From NCBI GenBank assembly GCA_029962745.1, contig CM057162.1, positions 19,427,840-19,491,839 of the forward strand: a stretch of DNA of 64,000 bases, in the 5' to 3' direction. Shown here one piece after another: positions 58,518 to 64,000 of the stretch (its first letter is position 1; each line of letters starts with the position of its first letter). Source of the stretch: Echinometra lucunter. Taxonomy: Eukaryota; Echinodermata; Echinoidea; Camarodonta; Echinometridae. The notes under the pieces are model-generated. The model did no database searches. It saw nothing but the letters and a program-made list of their open reading frames with translations, and was not told the origin of the DNA. A program made the translations under genes and the position numbers.

Positions 58518-58752
58518 GAATTAGCCTGATCAGGGAATAGTGAGCTAATTCTCATATGAAGATGGAATTAGCCTGATCAGGGAATAATGAGCTAATTCTC
58601 ATATGAAGATGGAATTAGCCTGATCAGGGAATAGTGAGCTAATTCTCATATGAAGATGGAATTAGCCTGATCAGGGAATAATGAGCTAATTCTCATATGA
58701 AGATGGAATTAGCCTGATCAGGGAATAGTGAGCTAATTCTCATATGAAGATG
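58518..58752 (+). repeat. 47 bp tandem repeat, five copies, alternating variant
   Basis: Five copies of a unit starting GAATTAGCCTGATCAGGGAA and ending TCATATGAAGATG. The only difference is one site, AATAGTGAGC in copies 1, 3 and 5 and AATAATGAGC in copies 2 and 4. A broken sixth copy (GAATTAGCCAGC) follows. Confidence 0.95.
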
Positions 58753-59779
58753 GAATTAGCCAGCTATTTTGCTCGAAAAGTAAGCTGCCCAAATCTATCT
58801 GCAGAATAGCCCGTAATTTGCAGATATAACCGGCTAATTTGGTGCATCCTCATCGGCTCGAGCTTCAGGAGCTGGCTTATCCATTCCATCGTGCATAGTG
58901 CCAGCATCAGGCTATAGATCGAGCTAGATTGCAATATACAGCCATAGTCTAGGACCCCAATTAAATCCTTGTAAACTCATGAAAGCTTTTGAATTCGTAA
59001 CGGCTACCGACGCCTCGCTGAGAGAGGATCAATGACTCCTCGAAAATACACCCTCTCATTTCTCCCTTTAATTTTGGCACCAAAACTCATCAAAATTTCA
59101 GAGTAGATCAGAAATCATGATATTATTCTTCATTTTCATTTTCTCTGAAAACGGTTGGGTATTTTTTGAAATGCAAGTATTTTTCAGTTCCAGAAGACCA
59201 TGGGAAGAGGTGTTTATTTTTTTGCAACACAACCCTAGGAGAGCATGAATATGCAAACAATTGACATGTTACTAGACTTCATGTCCAGGCTAATTTTCTG
59301 TGTATTTTCATGTTTGCACAATGAGTAGTTTTCTGTAAATCTGCCTTCAAGAGTCACAGTTTTAACATAAAACGACTGTAAACTGTCACTACTGTGCATG
59401 CGCTTTTCAGACTTTTTCCATGAATGAGCTAAGTCGGGCACATTACGTCATGCATATCAACCTGTGCATGCACGCTGGACGTTGACTAGCGCAGCATGCA
59501 CTGCAGCAGCCCCCGTGCCAGCGAGCAGCAAGCAGCAAGCCTTCGCTGTTTATACGAGGCCAAAATAATTGTATGCACATAATTTTCTTTCAATTTCTTT
59601 TCTGTAAAATTGTTCATCATCTGTTTACCGTGCCATGCTTTGTTCTATGTTTTCTGAACCATTTATTTTATCTAGAAGTGCATGGTCTCGTAAGGTTCCC
59701 ACCACAAATAGTTCAGTCAGCTTCGCACAGTCACACTGCACAGTATACAGTGCGAAGACCGAATTAACGTAATTTCAAA
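58753..59779. other. Intron, no recognised features
   Basis: Includes a GC-richer stretch at 59455-59540 with AGCAGCAAGCAGC. No exon identified. Confidence 0.5.
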
Positions 59780-60580
59780 TTCCCTGTTTTTGTGTATTAA
59801 CCTATGGCAGCTAGAGGGTCAAAGCATGCAGAGTACCCAAAATTTATGGGGAGCCTTTGAATTTTTTTGAGCCTTTAGTAATCTTTTCCAAAGTCTCAAA
59901 TTACATAAAAATCACATTTGAAATAAATTCAAAGTAGTAATAGGGGAAATATAATTATTCACAAATTGCTTGTTTTCACGTGTAAACCTATGGCAGGCAA
60001 GATTTTTCAAAGCAAAAAATATGCATATTCAAGGGGATTTATGGGGGGTCTATTTGACTCATGGAGCCTTAATCATATATTTTCAGAGTTTGAAATTTTA
60101 TGTAAATTACTTCTTCCGTAAATTCAAATAAACGTTAGGGGAATTAAAATCATTTAAAAAATATCTGGTTTTGCGTGTTAGCCTATGGCAGCTCTTAGGA
60201 CAAAAGCATGCACAGCACCCGAAATTTATGGGGAGTCTTTGAATTTTTTGGAGCCTTTAATAATCTTTTCCAAAGTCTCAAATTACATATAAATCACATT
60301 TGAAATAAATTCAAACCGGTAATAGGGGAACTACATGTATAATCAATCTTAAAATCCCTGTTTTTACGTGTTATTCCTATGGCAGGTGACTCTGTCAAAA
60401 ATCAGGCATGATCCTGAAGATTTGCAATGCCATTTATTGAAAACAAAGTTTTATGAAATGTTCTTTTAACTATCCATCTTTTTGTTCGTGCAAAAATCAG
60501 ACTTTAAAAACAAAGTTTTAGATATGAAATATCAAAAATAGATTAGACATCTTTTCACACGTTATACCAATGGCAGACGC
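59780..60580 (+). repeat. ~195 bp tandem array, four to five diverged copies
   Basis: The marker block (C)CTATGGCAG recurs at about 59799, 59986, 60182 and 60376, with a more distant form (CCAATGGCAG) at 60565. Shared blocks include ATTTATGGGGAG, CTTTTCCAAAGTCTCAAATT and AATAGGGGAA. Copies 1 and 3 are much closer to each other than to copy 2, as in a dimeric array. Confidence 0.82.
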
Positions 60581-60811
60581 AATTTTAACACAGCATTTAC
60601 CCTCGCCAAAAGGTATTACGGAAGTAGGCGAGAGTAATTTGTCTTGTAATCCAATGTCTTTGTCTCCGCCCTCAAAACAAACTCCTCCTGCAAATTGCAT
60701 GAACTTTTATTCGACATTAACATCATGCTCTGGTACATGTACATGCACATGTATCTTCATACTTAATTTCCATACGACTTAGGCAAGCAAGCCCCACAAA
60801 CAGTCAAGACT

Positions 60812-60937
60812 TAAAGGCATTGGCTAACTTTGTGAGTAGCTGATTTAAAAAAATCTCAAACTAAGATGAAACATGTGTATGAGTACTTGTATTTGTACTC
60901 AAAAACCCTGAAACAAACCATAACTTGGAATGAAAAA
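60812..60937 (+). repeat. Dispersed repeat (paralogue at 15041-15163)
   Basis: Same orientation and almost the same sequence as 15041-15163. It is followed by GTAAGTTAGT short tandem units (about 60937-60972). Confidence 0.75.
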
Positions 60938-60972
60938 GTGTAAGTTAGTGTAAGTGTAAGTTAGTGTAAGTT

Positions 60973-63900
60973 TGCTTTCATTTTCACGATTATCTTTCCT
61001 TCATTCTACACCTTGTGTCATGTCAAGAGGTGACTTACATGTAGTTTGATATATATTTTACATGCAAATGCCCCTATGGCCAGCTCTACAGGCCATTTCA
61101 CACCTTTTCTGACCTGGATATCTGGTACAGGTTGTGGGTCAACCAAATTTAAGGTCACATCTACACCAGCTGGGATGGGTCACAGGCCCACCCCTATTTT
61201 TAGATGAGAAATACCTCTTTGAACTTGACCATCATGACCACAGAAATTGATTTTGGAGGGCTCATCCATCACAGAGGGGAAGCAGAGAACACTCTAGCAG
61301 ACAAGTGTTAATAGACAGTCTACATGTTTCTTAAGGGAAAAGGCTACCCGGTACAATAAGATTCAACTCTCACACCAGAGAAAGTAAATTTCTGGTGTGA
61401 GATCAATACAAATGACACTGGAGTGTCAAACTTTTGAGGACTAAACATTTATTTTCCAATTCTTGAGGGTGTCCTCTGATACTGAACTAGGTGGGTTCAG
61501 CAAAAACTTCTTCAACCAATCATAATTAACTTTCTTTGTGTAAAATGCCCTTTTCTCCAATGGGGAGTCCCAATAGAGAAGTAGGATAATGCTGATTTGC
61601 CCTACATAGGGTCATGTGTTGTAATTCGTGCTAACTTTGGGGTTCAGCTTGAAGTGAGGACTGGGAAGCTGTATTGCAGGTCTGGCTGGGCAAAGACTAA
61701 TGAACAGAGGGTCAAGCAAGCTCAAGTCAAGACAAGATTGATGTTGTTGCATTTACTTTGTATAAGGGATACAAAGCATCGCATGCTTCTATTTCCTGTG
61801 TGGATTTTAATAGATATTCCATTTATGTGAACACTTTTCTTGTACTAAATTTCAATATTGTTATGTCCATTTGCTTGATGTTGTAACATCTGAAGTTTGG
61901 GGAATAGTTTAATATATGTAGATACCATTTATTGAATACTAATCATAATCTGGTGTTCGCATTTGTTCTTTCTTGTCAAAGTAGCCTTGATCCAGTCATC
62001 GGGTAGAGCTCCTGCCCTTCCCTCTGACACCCTGTAGGCTGTACCAAACATAAACACTACATGTTACTGCTGTAATCATCATCTTCCCCAGAATGCATTC
62101 ATACACAGTACAAGGACACTTTCAATAGGCCTTAGAGATCTCCATTGATCTACTGCAATCAGTCTGGCCCTGTTATGAAACAGATCCTTGATGGCCAATT
62201 GTTTACATCAGAGTTTCAAAGCTCATGTACAGTTTTGATAACAAAAGAAAAAAAGGTACACAAATATTGTAATGATACACATTTTATGTGAAAACAAGAG
62301 CCACTGAAAATATTTGAAAAGAAACTGAAGAATAAAAACAAATGCCACTGTATCTATGACTTAAGATTATTCCTGTAATGATACACAGTACAAGAATGTG
62401 TGTATGATGAACTTAAATTTTCTGATAAAACACTCATTACTCAACCTGTATGTCATAACAGAAATATCAGATTACCTTTAAACTACAAAGGCAATCATGG
62501 TAGCAACATGCATCTCTCTCTATAATCAGGGCCATTTCATTTCCACTCGTCATCAAATCCGCCTGTGTGTGACCCCCAGGGTTTGGTTGACGCACACTCA
62601 TTCCCTGTTGCTAAGCAGTGTTTAATTGTTTGCTGTCATTATCACACAATCCCGTGTTCTTTTGCTAGATTCTCCCTGGAAAACATTGTATAAGGTTTTC
62701 ACTCTAGGAAAGATTCCCTTTGAAGGACAACATTTGCATACCTAATGGAATTATGATATACTGGTTTGAGTATACATGTAGATGTTTTTCATATCTCACT
62801 TTTTAGTTCAAAGATAAACTGGAGTTCTGGTCAAGTGATTATAATATGAAAAAAACTGTTCCCAAGTAATTGTAATTGGGAAAGTTAGATTAGTTGTATG
62901 GACAAAGGTGTCCTAGAATGAGATTGAGGGATTACTGGATTGATAATGAATTTAATAACTTTCCCCAAGAAGGTAGTAGCACTGCACAGAGAAATGAGCA
63001 CATAGAACCAAACACGAATGTGGTATTTTATAAATGTTTGGCCCAAATTATTTTTGTCATACATGTACTAGTACTGGTGTATTTCCAATATTAAGGGCAT
63101 TTAAAGGAAATCCTTAGGGGACCTTTTTACTATGATATTGTTCCTAACCAATTAATATGAAAAGAATGAAAAAGCTCATAAACTGTTTTTCACCCTTCCC
63201 AGAACTCAAGACCATGTGCAGTCAAAATTTATGTCTCGCCCCTGCCAGATTAGAAATATATCGCAAATTCATCTTAATTTCTTTTTTAAATTTTCATTGA
63301 AAAATCTAATAATTCATTTTATCAGTCTAAGAGATTAATTAAAATGTTACTGTTACTGCATTAAATATCTGAAACGACTGTAGAGAATATTGTTATTAAA
63401 ATCATTGCCATGCTATTCCTGTGTGCACACATCTTTCGACGGTTCCCTCGCGGAGATGTGTGTATTACATATGGTGAGCAGGCGAGTATCGCAGCGGATT
63501 TTTATAGCGCACGAATACTTCTTAGGCATTATGCTCTACGTCGATGTCTTGGCCATGCATATTTGAGCTTGAGTTTTGCATGCCATGCGTGAGCACGTGC
63601 ATGCAAATGAACAACGTTGTGTATTCGTTGTCTCCACTGCACTGAACTAGGAAAACGTCTTTCTAGACATCCTTGTTCGAATTTTCAGTGGTTATTTCTA
63701 GTTTGGCCAAGTCGGCTGGTTATCACACAACGTGTCGAAACCCTCGGCCTCTTCATATTACTTTGTCTTTACAAATCAATTAAAAACTAATTTTGAGGAA
63801 AAATCAATCTAAGTAAGATATGTTTACTTGTTTTTTGAGGTGTAGATTTATTTTTTTTCCATTCTGTGTTTATGATTGCCACGAGTTTAAAATTGAATAG

Positions 63901-64000
63901 ACGGCTGGTTGTCCCTCTTGTATATGAGCTTTTCGAGTAAGGGAAAGTTACGGCAAGGTCCTACAATATTGTACATGTGTGATAACTGTTAGAATTTTAT
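60973..64000. other. Intron or upstream sequence, no exon found
   Basis: About 3 kb of AT-rich sequence. One 13 bp stem (CTCTCACACCAGA/TCTGGTGTGAGA) sits at 61367-61402. Both strands were read for EGF or CUB-like cysteine patterns with splice borders; none was convincing. Confidence 0.5.

Noticed and set aside
61367..61402. Terminator-like hairpin
   Set aside because: Rho-independent terminators do not apply in an animal intron, and no T run follows. It is a chance or repeat-derived stem.

Overview
The window is AT-rich animal genomic DNA: short spliced exons with GT/AG borders, very large introns, and dense non-autonomous DNA transposons, fold-back elements, tRNA-derived SINEs and minisatellites. 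There is no bacterial gene organisation. The repeat flavour (very frequent TACATGTA, TGACCT/GGACGGACGG cassettes, TTCGCGAA elements, CCGAA arrays) suggests a marine invertebrate, probably an echinoderm such as a sea urchin. That placement is an inference. The gene identity is much firmer than the species.

One gene is clearly supported. It runs on the minus strand across almost the whole window, with at least ten exons at 57170-57353, 20452-20546, 14360-14576, 12338-12524, 10105-10253, 8399-8554, 7770-7974, 3863-3941, 2657-2837 and 413-576. All reading phases are compatible from exon to exon, giving about 539 codons without a stop. In order they encode the end of an EGF-like module, six kelch repeats (one beta-propeller), two cysteine-rich PSI-type modules and the start of the region after them. 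This is the order and character of the N-terminal ectodomain of MEGF8 (multiple EGF-like domains 8). The 5' end (signal peptide, CUB, first EGF) and the long 3' part (second propeller, EGF/laminin modules, transmembrane segment) lie outside the window. Exons are called A to J here in transcript order.

Layout from low to high coordinate: 0-21 kb holds exons J to B with introns of 0.4 to 6 kb. These introns contain TA-flanked MITEs, two copies of a TIR cassette packed with TGACCTTTGACCT (DR1-type) motifs, and a decayed tandem copy of exon D. The stretch 20.5-57.2 kb is a single 36.6 kb intron in the first kelch repeat. It carries several elements with visible target-site duplications, a pair of 1.04 kb inverted arms 8.3 kb apart, a 2.7 kb TIR element with a nested hAT-like insertion, a 1.6 kb TA-flanked element filled with a higher-order 155-159 bp tandem array, and many G/C homopolymer runs. 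Beyond exon A (57.4-64 kb) there is upstream intron with a 47 bp and a ~195 bp tandem array and no recognisable exon.

No second protein-coding gene, RNA gene or CRISPR array could be supported. The points most worth a second look are the exon D relic, the placement of kelch introns inside the Gly-Gly motif, G-runs just inside three introns, the DR1 arrays, the inverted arms, and the insertion whose empty site survives in a neighbouring duplicate.
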